Numbered from the stretch's first letter, positions 43,101 through 51,722 are shown. The stretch is DNA of 64,000 bases from DASXRU01 sp034665305 (GCA_034665305.1 JAXDFZ010000003.1:1-64000); one strand, 5' to 3'. A program made the numbers and translations. Notes: generated by a model from the sequence alone, not told the origin.

Positions 43101-44120
43101 GCATCGGTGGACTACACCACGCACGATGGTACGGCACAGCAACACGGGGACTATGAATTCGCCGCCGGACGTCTGATTTTCAATCCGGGGCAGACTAGCA
43201 GGTCGATTCCGGTGTTGATTAATGAGGACGGCTACGTCGAAGGCACCGAGGCGTTGACCTTGACACTGAACAATCCATTGGGAGACGCGGTCCTCGGGCC
43301 CGACACTTCCACTACTTTGAATATCAACGACAACGACTCGTCGACGCCGAACACAAATCCAATCGATGATCCGGCGACATTCGTCTGCACGCATTACCAC
43401 GATTTTCTCAACCGGCAGCCTGACGCGGAAGGCCAGGCTTATTGGACCAACGAGATCACGAAGTGCGGTAACGACCAGCAATGCATTCGCAACCGCCGGG
43501 TCGGTGTCTCCGGATCGTTCTTCGTCGAAGATGAGTTCCAGGATACCGGGTCGTTTGTCTACCTGATTTACAAGGAAGCGCTGGTACGCCGGCCTACCTA
43601 CACGGAGTTCATGCGCGATCGCAATCGTTTACACGCCGGGACAAATCTCAGCGCCGATCGTCTGGCCTTAGCGGAAGAGTTCGTGCAACGTTCGGAGTTC
43701 GTCACGAAGTATCCGCTCAGCCAGAGCGCCTCAGAATACGTAGATGCGCTTATTCAGTCGGTGAGTCAGTCGTCGGGAGTCAACATAGTCGGCCACAAGA
43801 CGGACTTAATTAATGAGTACAGCACGGGCAGTAGCACGCAGGAAAACCGAAGGGCCCGGGTCCTGGTCAAAGTTGTCGACTATCCCGAAGTGGTCGACGC
43901 TGAATACACGCGTGCGTTTGTGCTGGCGGAATACTTTGGATACTTGAGACGGAACGCCGAAGAGGATGGCTACAATTTCTGGGTAAACGTTTTGGCAAAT
44001 CGTGAGCCTGGAAACTATCGCGGGATGGTTTGCGCCTTCCTGACTTCGCAGGAATATCAGCAACGATTCGGCGCCATCGTGACGCACAGTAACAGCGAGT
44101 GCGGCTCGATCGGACCATAG
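40119..44120 (+). CDS. Large secreted multidomain protein (sialidase-like, FnIII, Calx-beta, DUF4214)
   Basis: A 1333-residue exported protein. The N-terminus has RRSDDR, then a hydrophobic helix (about residues 17-36) as signal. In order: a prepeptidase-like segment with DYDLYVHKGDLTG (~65-150), a BNR/sialidase-like propeller with repeats such as SEDNGITW and SDDRGLTW (~200-640), a fibronectin III domain (~650-730), a beta-rich region with DPAGD, a Thr-Pro linker (~938-963), a Calx-beta domain (~965-1075, ending TTLNINDND), and a C-terminal DUF4214 region (~1085-1330, YHDFLNRQPDAEGQAYW). Its role is probably at the cell surface, perhaps glycan binding; the substrate is unknown. Confidence 0.85.
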   Translation: MSKSQLQRRSDDRIRWAVLLSALIVVAAACVMPLFRFARVRASNPTGGTLAPAGPPVNWVGTVSGTGGTLGEGNCIDSGPAQNCDSFQLTISGAESDWSGKLAQVRVAWNLPSTDYDLYVHKGDLTGPVAASGANQGQPGTEEVALIDPSATGVGLYTVHVGYAVVPPNSDQYHGTASVVPGLTPALAGSGLAPRFQNLFPTPAQIALGKGVDAGEPSVGINWVTGKGMYVSYLTTFRLTFDDTCPTSPTAVWEDKSAPNSVNSLDPILFTDHGYNTVTPDVKRTFVSQLSGQDSLTAYTEDDGDTWVPSQGGGIPSGVDHQSVGAGPFHAPLTGGVPGYQHAVYYCSQDIVTAFCARSDNGGLTFGAGVPIYGSNTSCSGLHGHVKVGPDGTVYVPNRSCNTLTVVIVSEDNGITWNIRAIPGSNTSSSDPAVALGRGDVVTTGGVAPKPVGRLYAAFGSSDSVPGVSVSDDRGLTWKNSFDVGDLGGIKAVAFPTIVAGDDDRAAYAFLGSTTAGAPDAKTFPGLWHLYVATTYDGGAHWLLSDATPNDPVQRNGIHLGGGSPPHRNLLDFIGIDVDKQGRIVVGYADGCTGPACIQAPNTATGNSYTQIAAVARQAGGRRLFAGSDPAEPTIPGAPYLTVGRDSRVDDLAQLKVAHLTWSEPNDGGSAVTNYAVLRGTTSGGETFLANVGTAIKYDDTTADRFTTYYYKVTATNAQGSSCGSNEVKSVPIGDSQCAGLTEVIDPAGDQKSAPANADLDVLEVRAADNVVATNQQITFKLKMANLGTPGSTLLPNRQWRVLWNYPTPPDATTPFTGSYYVGMNTDGSGTPSFEYGTVTTVEAVPANASLPNLIGPADSGSVDQATGIISIVVSANKIGSPKIGDVIGAMIGRTFAGNGSQTLRSNSAIDTTNAAGAQDPYTGMSYQIVGNTPCPAATPTPTPTPTPTPSPTPTPTPSPGGSTIQFGSPNFAKTEGCTFINITVVRSGSTAASASVDYTTHDGTAQQHGDYEFAAGRLIFNPGQTSRSIPVLINEDGYVEGTEALTLTLNNPLGDAVLGPDTSTTLNINDNDSSTPNTNPIDDPATFVCTHYHDFLNRQPDAEGQAYWTNEITKCGNDQQCIRNRRVGVSGSFFVEDEFQDTGSFVYLIYKEALVRRPTYTEFMRDRNRLHAGTNLSADRLALAEEFVQRSEFVTKYPLSQSASEYVDALIQSVSQSSGVNIVGHKTDLINEYSTGSSTQENRRARVLVKVVDYPEVVDAEYTRAFVLAEYFGYLRRNAEEDGYNFWVNVLANREPGNYRGMVCAFLTSQEYQQRFGAIVTHSNSECGSIGP

Positions 44121-44242
44121 GTTTCAAGACATCAAGAGGAGGCTTCAATTCTTGGTTGGGGGCGGCGGTCTCGTGGCCGCCCTTCTTCTACCGCTGATCG
44201 CGCCAGCCAATAAGGAGTGCGTTTTTGCGCACCTCCTAACAT

Positions 44243-44478
44243 AGCCCGCCCGAGGCGGGCGGCATATTCGTAGCCCACAGCGCGCGCTGTGGGTAATCGC
44301 AGTCACACAGAACAAAGCCCGCGAAGGCGGGCGACATAGCAGTACCATTCATGTTGGAGGCGGCCAACATTAGCTCTGCGATCTTAAACCGGAACGATCG
44401 GCGGATGTCGCCCCTTGTGGGGCTTCATCTTTTCTCTGGCTGGTTACCCACAGCTCGCGCTGTGGGCTACTGATATGA
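44243..44478. repeat. CAGTAGCCCACAGC element, complete copy 4
   Basis: Starts TAGCCCGCCCGAGGCGGGC, then TATTCGTAGCCCACAGCGCG and CTGTGGGT; ends ACCCACAGCTCGCGCTGTGG and GCTACTGATAT. Its centre differs from copies 1-2 and contains GCCCGCGAAGGCGGGC. The rest of the 441-bp gap between genes shows nothing else I can name. Confidence 0.82.
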
Positions 44479-44561
44479 CGTCAGCTTCGCCGACTGCTTA
44501 CATTAGCGATTTGACGCGCGGCCCAAGGAAAAATACACTTGGCCCTGAACCCGGTAGACCA

Positions 44562-45212
44562 ATGAAACGATTTCTTCCTTTTATTATTATCGGCGCAACC
44601 CTGCTGATTGTTGTCGGCGTCGTTTGGGCCCTGACGCGCGACCACCGCTCGGCGGAGGAAACGCTGACGCGGGAGGCCGCTCCGACTACCCCAGGGAAGG
44701 CAAAGACGACCTCTACGCATGTGGTCACCATTGATGAGTATGGCGACTATCAATGCCCGCCCTGCGGCTTGCTGTATCCGGAGCTGAAGAAAATCGAAAG
44801 CGAATATGGGAGCAGCATTCGCATTGTCTTTCATCACTTGCCATTAACGAATATTCACAAGAATGCACTCGCGGCAGCCCATGCAGCGGAAGCGGCGGCG
44901 CGGCAGAATCACTTTTGGGAAATGCACGACCGGCTTTACGTCAATCAAAAAGCCTGGGCGGAAGGGGCCGACGCTCAGTCAATCTTCGTGGGTTATGCCC
45001 GCGATTTGGGACTGGATACGGCGAAATTCACGGCCGACATGAGCAGCAAAGAGGTTGACGAGAAAGTCAGCGCCGATTCCAAACAAGCCCAATCCCTGGG
45101 AATTACCGGGACGCCAACGCTGGTGCTGGATGGCAATCAGTTGCGGACTGAGGCTACAACCCCGCAGGGCATCAGGCGCGCCATCGACTATCTGCACCAG
45201 ACTCACCATTGA
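44562..45212 (+). CDS. Membrane-anchored DsbA-family thioredoxin
   Basis: The ATG at 44562 gives 216 residues: an N-terminal transmembrane anchor (about residues 5-25), a Thr/Ala-rich linker, and a thioredoxin fold with the CPPC active site at residues 65-68 (DYQCPPCGLLYPELKKIESE split). The cis-proline loop is seen in GITGTPTLVLDG. The order resembles disulfide oxidoreductases such as DsbA/BdbD, acting outside the membrane. A longer start at 44415 would translate the repeat element and is rejected. Confidence 0.88.
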   Translation: MKRFLPFIIIGATLLIVVGVVWALTRDHRSAEETLTREAAPTTPGKAKTTSTHVVTIDEYGDYQCPPCGLLYPELKKIESEYGSSIRIVFHHLPLTNIHKNALAAAHAAEAAARQNHFWEMHDRLYVNQKAWAEGADAQSIFVGYARDLGLDTAKFTADMSSKEVDEKVSADSKQAQSLGITGTPTLVLDGNQLRTEATTPQGIRRAIDYLHQTHH

Positions 45213-45339
45213 GGTATTCGGACCCTCGGAAACATGCGCTCTCGCAGCGGTCTTCTAAACCCCATTGAAGCCGATTTTTCCCCTCGATTTGATAAACTCG
45301 CTGCTGACACAAATAAACTCGCCTCAGCTAATGTTTTGG

Positions 45340-45368
45340 TTGACATCGCAGCAAAGTCCAACTTATAG
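45340..45368 (+). promoter_or_regulatory. Sigma-70 type promoter upstream of smc
   Basis: A perfect TTGACA (45340-45345), 17-bp spacer and TTATAG (45363-45368). A start near 45375 would leave a leader of about 63 nt before the smc ATG at 45438. Confidence 0.65.
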
Positions 45369-45437
45369 TGGCTTGCTTTCGAAGAGACCGCACCGGTGGT
45401 GTAGTGCGTTTTGGTGTATTAACCGGCAGACCCATAC

Positions 45438-48400
45438 ATGTTCAAACTTCAACGGCTAGAAATCACTGGCTTTAAATCCTTTGCAGACTATACGAACCTC
45501 GTCTTCACCGGAGACGGTATCACCGCCGTGGTGGGCCCCAACGGGTGCGGCAAGAGCAACGTAGCCGACGCCATCGGCTGGGTCTTGGGTGAGCAAAGAA
45601 TCAAGCACCTGCGCGGCGCATCGATGCAGGACGTGATTTTTCAGGGATCGCGCAATCGTCCGCCCAGTGGCATGGCCGAAGTTGTGCTCCACCTGGTGCG
45701 CGACGAAACCGTCGAAAACGAGCCGGACATTGAGGACATCGATTCCACCCTTGAGGAGATTGACGAACAAGCGGTGGTTATCGATGCGCCCGCTCTGGCC
45801 GACACCTCGACGGTAGTTGAGGATGTAACGGCAGCCGCTAGCGACGCTGCGACCGCGGAAGCGGGCACTCAAGCTGACATTCCCACCGAAGCTCTCCAGC
45901 CGCAAACTACAAGAGCACACGGCAAGCGGCATTGGCGTCGCCATCAAGCTTTGGAGTTTGCGCCGGGCGAAGCCGTATCGGTTACGCGCCGGCTCTATCG
46001 TTCGGGCGAAAGCGAATACCTCTTAAATGATCGGCCGTGTCGCCTGCGCGATATTCAGGATCTGTTCTCCGGGACAGGGTTGTCGGGCGGCCATTACGCG
46101 ATCATTGAGCAGGGGCGCATCGGCCAAATCCTTTCAGCCAAGCCGATGGACCGCCGCACGATCATCGAAGAGGCGGCCGGGATCACAAAGTTTCGCGTGC
46201 GCCAACGGGCCGCTGAAGCGCGGCTGGAATCGGCGCGCGGAAATCTTTCGCGCATCTCCGACATCATCGCGGAAATCGATCGCCAGGTGAACAGCCTGCG
46301 CCGGCAGGCCGCCAAGGCCAAGCGCTACCGCGTTTCGCGAGAAGAACTGCGCGAGTTATTGCGCGCGGTCTATGTCGCTGAGGATCGCAGTCTTTCAACG
46401 TTACTCGATCACACCCAACAGCAACTCGAAGAAGCGAATCGTACCGAAGTATCACTCGCCGCGGAGCTGAGTCAGCGCGAAGCGGACAGCCACACTGCCA
46501 CACAGGAAGCTCGCGATCTCGAAGGCCATCTCGCCCAGGTGCGCGCCGCCGTGGCGGAAGCTGCGCTGCAGCGAGATCGCAGCATTCGCGAACGCAGTTA
46601 TCAGCAGGAACAGATTGGTTCGCTGGAACTGCGCCACACGGAATTGCAACGCGAGATTGAGGCCTTGAATGCGCGCCTCGTGCTGGTCGAGGCTGAAGCG
46701 CAACGGCTAAGCGAGTTGGAAGCTCGCCTCGCCGCAGAAAACGACGAGAGCGCTTTGTTGCTACTCAGTGCCGAAGAGACGTACGCCCAGCGGCTGGTGG
46801 AAGTGACTCGGGCCGAATCGGAAATCGAAGAAACGCGCGCGCAGCTTTTGACGCATACGGCCGCGGCCGAGCGACTCAGCGAAATTGCCCATCAGCTGGA
46901 GAGTGCCATTGAGCGGCTGGCGCAACAGGCCGAGGGCTTGATGCATGAGGGCGAGCGCGCTGCGAGGGCGCATGCCGAACGGACCGCGGAAGCAGAGAAG
47001 CTGGAAGGCGAGATCAGCACCGCGCGCGAACGGCTGGCCAGGTTGGTCGCTGAGCGTGAGAGCGCCCTGCGCGCTGTGGTCGAGGGTCACGAACGCGTTT
47101 CCGACACTGACGCGGAATTGACCCGTATCCGTGATGAGCATTCACGGACGCAACACCGGCTGGAGAGTCTTCGGGAATTAGATCAGCGACGCGCTAACTA
47201 TTCATCCAGCGTACAGAAAGTCTTTTCGGCAAATGCCGAAGAGGATTTACATTTCATCGGTACGCTCGCCGATGCCATTCAGGTGGACTCGCGCTGGGAA
47301 GAAGCCGTCGAGGGAATCTTCGGCTCGTCCCTGCAAACCGTCCTCGTGCCCACGCCTGAGGACGCGGCGCGCGCATCCATGTGGTTGCGAGACAACAAGG
47401 CTGGCCGGGCTGCGTTTCTGGTCACGGGTTTCCATGGCGCCAGCGGCGAAATCGACGTTGCAGGCTACCGGCCGTTTACTTCTGAAAGATCGGCCTACGG
47501 GTACGCGCCGGTGGGAATTGATGGTCCACGAGTCGGCGATATTCTGCAGACGACACCGGAGTTGTTGGCGCTGCTGGAGCGAACCCTCCCGGAAAAGATG
47601 AATGCGCGCATCGTCGACACTATCGACGACGCCCTGGCGCTGTCGCTGGCGACCGGCGATATGTTCGTTACCGTCGATGGGGACTGGGTTGCCGGCGGCC
47701 AGTTCGTTAGTGCGGGCAATGCGCATGCGCTTGAGGAAAGCGCGGGGTTGCTCGGTTTCAAACGCGAGTTGCGCGAGCTTGAATTAAGTGCCGGCGAACT
47801 GGCTGACCAAACCGCGCGAGCAACCGAAGCGGTCAAAGAAGCGCGGGCGCGTTTGGTTGATTTAGAAGAAGCCGTCGTGCTTCTGAATGAAGTGATTGGC
47901 CGCGAAGAACGAGATGGCTTGGGACGAGAGCTCACCGCCGAGAATCTGAAGCAGGATCTCGAACGCGCAGTGCGCCACATGCGCGTGGTGGCCGACGACG
48001 CTGAAAGGCTAACGGCTGAACAGTCTGAGCTGGCGGCCCGGCGGGTTAACGCGGTGGCCGACGCGGAAGCAGCGGAACGGGCCCGTCTGGCAACGATCGA
48101 TCGAGTCGGCGAAGCATCGGTACGGCTGTTGGCGGCGCGGCGGGAAGCCGAGTCAGAAAACGAGTTGTTGAATGAGCAGCGTTCTGTAGCCGCCGCGGCC
48201 GCAGAGCGACGCCGCAGTACTGGCAGCGAGTTGCGCCGGTTACACGCGGAAAGTGTCGAGTTGAAATCCCGCGTGACGCGACACGAGCAGGAAATTTCGG
48301 AAATCATCACGCGCCTCGAGCAGCTGCGACTTTCCATCGGTGAGATCGACGCGCGTGCGGCGACAGTGGAGGAAGAGCGGGCGCAGGAAGAGCAGCAGAT

Positions 48401-49280
48401 TTCCGCTGCCACCGCAAAACTCAATGAAGCCAGAGATCGGGCGGATGCGATCGCTGCAGAACTAGCAGAGGTCAACCGGCGAGCGGCGACTTCGCGGGAT
48501 GCGCGTGCCGCCATCGAAGTCCAGCGGGCCGAAAGTCTCGCGCGTCTCAATTACGTGCGCGAAGCGTGCACCACTGAGTTGGGCCAGAATCTCGCGGAGT
48601 TGGCTACGGAACAACCGGTGAGCGACGATTTCGATTTGGAATCGGGACGCGCGCGGGTCGACGAGTTGCGAACTCGCATTGAAGGTTTTGGCGCTGTAAA
48701 CATGATGGCGTTGGAAGAGCTTGCGGAATCTGAAGAGCGTTTCACTTTCCTGACCGCGCAACGCGAAGACATTTTCCAGGGCATCGCCTCAACCGAGGAA
48801 GCGCTGCGCGAAATCAAGCGCCGTTCGCGCGAGCGTTTCCGTGCGGCCTTTGAACAAATCAATCAGAACTTCGGCGAGTTGTTCAAAGAATTGTTCGGCG
48901 GCGGCCGCGGCGAGATGAGTTTGATTGACGCGGATGACGCGTTAGAGTCAGGTATCGACGTGATCGCCCAACCACCCGGCAAGCGACTGCAGAATGTTCT
49001 GCTGCTCTCCGGCGGCGAGAAGGCGATGGCGGCGCTGGCGCTCGTACTTGGGATATTTCATTATCGCCCGTCGCCCTTCTGCCTGCTCGACGAAGTTGAT
49101 GCGCCGCTCGACGAGGCCAATGTGGGTCGCTTTACGAACAAAGTGGCGCAGATGTCAGCCAACACGCAGTTCATTGTGATTACGCACAACAAGCGGACGA
49201 TGGAAATGGCGCGCGCGCTATACGGCGTGACCATGGAAGAAGCCGGCGTGTCGAAGCTGGTCTCAGTGAAGTTTGAATAA
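45438..49280 (+). CDS. smc: Chromosome segregation protein SMC with head insertion
   Basis: SMC dimers compact and separate chromosomes. The 1280 residues have Walker A GPNGCGKS (33-40), a long coiled coil, the hinge (about 600-720; starts near FIGTLADAIQVDSRWEEAV), a second coiled coil, the signature LLSGGEKAMAALALVLG and Walker B FCLLDEVDAPLDEANV. Residues about 88-172 are an acidic low-complexity insert in the N-terminal head that ordinary SMC proteins lack; afterwards the usual VTRRLYRSGESEYLLN continues. An opposite-strand 351-residue frame is a shadow. Confidence 0.96.
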   Translation: MFKLQRLEITGFKSFADYTNLVFTGDGITAVVGPNGCGKSNVADAIGWVLGEQRIKHLRGASMQDVIFQGSRNRPPSGMAEVVLHLVRDETVENEPDIEDIDSTLEEIDEQAVVIDAPALADTSTVVEDVTAAASDAATAEAGTQADIPTEALQPQTTRAHGKRHWRRHQALEFAPGEAVSVTRRLYRSGESEYLLNDRPCRLRDIQDLFSGTGLSGGHYAIIEQGRIGQILSAKPMDRRTIIEEAAGITKFRVRQRAAEARLESARGNLSRISDIIAEIDRQVNSLRRQAAKAKRYRVSREELRELLRAVYVAEDRSLSTLLDHTQQQLEEANRTEVSLAAELSQREADSHTATQEARDLEGHLAQVRAAVAEAALQRDRSIRERSYQQEQIGSLELRHTELQREIEALNARLVLVEAEAQRLSELEARLAAENDESALLLLSAEETYAQRLVEVTRAESEIEETRAQLLTHTAAAERLSEIAHQLESAIERLAQQAEGLMHEGERAARAHAERTAEAEKLEGEISTARERLARLVAERESALRAVVEGHERVSDTDAELTRIRDEHSRTQHRLESLRELDQRRANYSSSVQKVFSANAEEDLHFIGTLADAIQVDSRWEEAVEGIFGSSLQTVLVPTPEDAARASMWLRDNKAGRAAFLVTGFHGASGEIDVAGYRPFTSERSAYGYAPVGIDGPRVGDILQTTPELLALLERTLPEKMNARIVDTIDDALALSLATGDMFVTVDGDWVAGGQFVSAGNAHALEESAGLLGFKRELRELELSAGELADQTARATEAVKEARARLVDLEEAVVLLNEVIGREERDGLGRELTAENLKQDLERAVRHMRVVADDAERLTAEQSELAARRVNAVADAEAAERARLATIDRVGEASVRLLAARREAESENELLNEQRSVAAAAAERRRSTGSELRRLHAESVELKSRVTRHEQEISEIITRLEQLRLSIGEIDARAATVEEERAQEEQQISAATAKLNEARDRADAIAAELAEVNRRAATSRDARAAIEVQRAESLARLNYVREACTTELGQNLAELATEQPVSDDFDLESGRARVDELRTRIEGFGAVNMMALEELAESEERFTFLTAQREDIFQGIASTEEALREIKRRSRERFRAAFEQINQNFGELFKELFGGGRGEMSLIDADDALESGIDVIAQPPGKRLQNVLLLSGGEKAMAALALVLGIFHYRPSPFCLLDEVDAPLDEANVGRFTNKVAQMSANTQFIVITHNKRTMEMARALYGVTMEEAGVSKLVSVKFE

Positions 49281-49379
49281 GTAAGCGCAAAAGTGTTAGT
49301 TTACGCGCTCTGGTAAATCCAACGCGAAAGCCTGAGATTGGCATCAGAGCATAAGACGATTCGGAGACGTTTTCGATAG

Positions 49380-50138
49380 TTGTTGTTATTTAAGTACCCA
49401 GCCCTTAAGCACATTCTCTCCGCCGCCCTGTTGGTTTCAGGGGCGGCGATTTTAACGTGTGGGCAGACTCCGGCGAAGAAACAGAACAATCGGCCGCCTG
49501 AGCTGGCGCCGACCGTTACAATTCCTGCTAACCCGCCGGCTGTTTCGGCAAGCCCGTCGGCGGCAAGCCTCGGCACTTATACGTATGAGTTTTCGCAACC
49601 GCATTTCCTGATCACACACGTGCTGGTCGAACACGATTCGGCGGGGCACGGCCGGTTGCTGCTGGAACGACTGGGTGAGACAACGCCGATCATCGAACCG
49701 CTGGAAGTCTCGGCGGCGGCGTTAGCCAGGATTACGGCGCTGTGGCAGGCATTGCGTTTCCTTGATTCCGAAACGAATTACCAGAGCGAGAAGCAGTTCC
49801 CCCACATGGGAACGGTTCGATTGAGTATGCGTTCCGGATCGCGTTTCCGGAATTCTGAGTTCAATTGGACGCACAACAGTGACGCGGCGGCGCTGGTAAA
49901 TGAATATCGTCGCCTCGCCGATCAAGGGACGTTCATCTTCGACATAACTGTCGCTCGTGAGAACCGGCCGTTGGACGCGCCCAAGTTAATGGACCAATTG
50001 GAAATCATGTTGAAGGGCAGCGGCCTTTCCGATCCCCAGCAGTTGGTTCCGCTGCTGCGCGAGCTGAAGACCGACGAACGCATCCCGCTGATGGCTCGCA
50101 ATCATGCGGCGCGCCTGCTAAAGAAGATCGAAAAGTAG
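49380..50138 (+). CDS. Secreted protein of unknown function
   Basis: 252 residues from a TTG start (49380 or 49383); no ATG is available upstream of the signal region. A hydrophobic N-terminus (about residues 10-27) ends in AAILTCGQTP, which could be a signal peptide or a weak lipobox. A Pro/Ala/Ser linker (30-62) and a mixed alpha/beta domain follow. I do not recognise the family. The lack of a clear Shine-Dalgarno sequence leaves the start uncertain. Confidence 0.65.
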   Translation: MLLFKYPALKHILSAALLVSGAAILTCGQTPAKKQNNRPPELAPTVTIPANPPAVSASPSAASLGTYTYEFSQPHFLITHVLVEHDSAGHGRLLLERLGETTPIIEPLEVSAAALARITALWQALRFLDSETNYQSEKQFPHMGTVRLSMRSGSRFRNSEFNWTHNSDAAALVNEYRRLADQGTFIFDITVARENRPLDAPKLMDQLEIMLKGSGLSDPQQLVPLLRELKTDERIPLMARNHAARLLKKIEK

Positions 50139-50223
50139 ATCGCGCCCCGCTTGCCTTACCTTGGCTGCAATTGCGTTAGAGTGGTGCTCCCCATCCTGCG
50201 AACGTGAACGGAGTTAGATCCTG

Positions 50224-50673
50224 ATGATGTTGAAAGACCAGATAACCGTGCATTTGACTGAGGCGATGAAAGCAAAGGACGCTCTGCGGACTTCCACTTT
50301 GCGCATGGTCAAGGCGGCCGTGAAGAATCGCGAAATCGAAAAGGGCGAAGACCTGACCGACGACGAACTGATGAAGGTTCTGCGCAGCCTGGTGAAGCAA
50401 CGGCGCGATTCGGTTGAGCAGTATGAAAAGGCAGGTCGTCAGGAGCTGGCCGCAAAAGAAACCAGCGAAATCGAGATCATTGAATCCTATCTGCCGCAGG
50501 GGGCTTCGGCGGCCGAAATCGAGCAGGCCATCCAGGTCGCGATTGAAGAGACCGGGGCGAAGTCGATGCGTGAAATGGGCGCCGTGATGAAGGCGGCGCA
50601 AGCCCGGCTGGCCGGCCGCAACGCCGATGGCAAGACCCTGAGCGATTTGGTAAAAGCGAAACTGAGCGCGTAG
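50224..50673 (+). CDS. GatB/YqeY domain protein
   Basis: A 149-residue YqeY-like protein: LKDQITVHLTEAMKAKDALR at the N-terminus, then EKGEDLTDDELMKVLRSLVK, and the C-terminal ARLAGRNADGKTLSDLVKAK (the AxGRADGK-like end). The domain is homologous to the tRNA-binding tail of GatB. Its cellular role is not settled. Tandem ATG codons at 50224 and 50227. Confidence 0.93.
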   Translation: MMLKDQITVHLTEAMKAKDALRTSTLRMVKAAVKNREIEKGEDLTDDELMKVLRSLVKQRRDSVEQYEKAGRQELAAKETSEIEIIESYLPQGASAAEIEQAIQVAIEETGAKSMREMGAVMKAAQARLAGRNADGKTLSDLVKAKLSA

Positions 50674-50681
50674 AGCAGGCT

Positions 50682-50951
50682 GTAGGGGTGGCACTCCGTG
50701 GCCACCCCCTTCCGGTTATGGGGCATGTCACGACCGGTGCAAAAGAAGATTTTCCATATGCCATTTGCCATTTTTCGTTTGCCATTTAAAACCGGCTGGA
50801 CACCGTCGAACGATTCTTGCTTGAACCAGGATCTGAGCACAGCAAACCAGATTGGAAAATGAGAAATGGCAAATGATATATGGAAATTGCTTTCGCTTCT
50901 TCTGTTCAGTAAGGAGCGAGGAACGGGGCGGCCACGGAGTGCCGCCCCTAC
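50682..50951. repeat. TIR element with a nested AAATGGC heptad array
   Basis: Outer arms: GTAGGGGTGGCACTCCGTGG plus CCACCCC at the left, and GGGGCGGCCACGGAGTGCCG plus CCCCTAC at the right, nearly perfect inverted copies. The inner array (50749-50888) has TTTTCCATATGCCATTTGCC type units in one arm and AAATGAGAAATGGCAAATG type units in the other. It lies between yqeY and the rimP promoter. Confidence 0.88.
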
Positions 50952-51040
50952 AAAACGGGGGAAAAGCGCCTCATTAGACCCACTTGGCGATTTCACTGCA
51001 ATCTCACCAAAAACCCAATAAATTCCGGCCTGCCCTGCGC

Positions 51041-51069
51041 TTGCTTATGCTGTTTGCTTTCCGTATAAT
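51041..51069 (+). promoter_or_regulatory. Promoter of the rimP-nusA-infB operon
   Basis: TTGCTT (51041-51046), 17 bp, perfect TATAAT (51064-51069). Its start would be near 51076, about 134 nt before the chosen rimP start. Confidence 0.7.
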
Positions 51070-51103
51070 CCTCCGCTTGCTCGAAGCGCGGCGGTGTTGT
51101 CCG

Positions 51104-51129
51104 GTGGGTTCGCGCCCACTTTTTCTTTT
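51104..51129 (+). terminator. Terminator-like hairpin in the rimP leader
   Basis: GTGGGT (51104-51109) and GCCCAC (51114-51119) form a short GC-rich stem with a TCGC loop, followed by TTTTTCTTTT. It lies ~30 nt after the expected transcription start and ahead of rimP, so it may be an attenuator of the nusA operon. Confidence 0.6.
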
Positions 51130-51209
51130 GGGGGCAGGTAGTAGCGCAGTTTTAGTCTGTGCTGTCGGTTGAAGCCACAGACTCCAGTCTGTGCCAAATG
51201 AGGCGGACG

Positions 51210-51722
51210 ATGGGCGCCGGATCGATTGAAGAACGAGTTAGGGTGTTAGCCGGGCGGGTGGCAGCCGAGAATGGGCTGGAACTGGTCCATGCGGAAGTGG
51301 CCGGCCCCGAAGGCAAGCCAATCCTGCGACTGTTTATTGACAAGCCGGAAGGTGTGACGCACGAGGATTGCGCGAAGGTTAGTTTGCACCTCGGCACGGT
51401 CCTGGACGTGGAAGACTTTATCCACTCAGCCTACACCCTGGAAGTTTCATCGCCGGGGTTGGAGCGTGGTCTTTACCAGTTACGGGATTACGAACGCTTT
51501 GCGGGAAAGCTGGCAAAAATCAAAGTGCGCCAGCCGCTTAGCGGGCAACGTAATTTTCGTGGACGAATAGTCGGGATCAAGGGTGAGGCGGTGATTTTCG
51601 ACGACCGCACCAGCGGCGAAGTTAGTTTGCCGTTCGGAGACATCACCAAAGCTAATTTGGAAATGGACGTTGAAGAAGAGTTTCGAAAAGCAAAAGAGCG
51701 CGAGCTGATGAATCGAGCATAG
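51210..51722 (+). CDS. rimP: Ribosome maturation factor RimP
   Basis: RimP assists 30S assembly. ATG 51210 (GAGG at 51200-51203) gives MGAGSIEERVRVLAGRVAAE and 170 residues; ATG 51198 is the alternative. Landmarks are LRLFIDKPEGVTHEDCAKVS, YTLEVSSPGLERGLYQLRDY (as YTLEVSSPGLERGL) and the C-terminal SH3-like part with LPFGDITKANLEMD. It is followed by nusA after 28 bp, the standard order. Confidence 0.94.
   Translation: MGAGSIEERVRVLAGRVAAENGLELVHAEVAGPEGKPILRLFIDKPEGVTHEDCAKVSLHLGTVLDVEDFIHSAYTLEVSSPGLERGLYQLRDYERFAGKLAKIKVRQPLSGQRNFRGRIVGIKGEAVIFDDRTSGEVSLPFGDITKANLEMDVEEEFRKAKERELMNRA

Noticed and set aside
44415..44561. 49-residue N-terminal extension of the DsbA-like protein
   Set aside because: It would be translated from the repeat element; the ATG at 44562 is directly followed by a normal membrane anchor.
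47495..48550. 351-residue reading frame on the - strand of smc
   Set aside because: Ser/Arg/Ala-rich antisense of the coiled-coil region; no domain and no start context.
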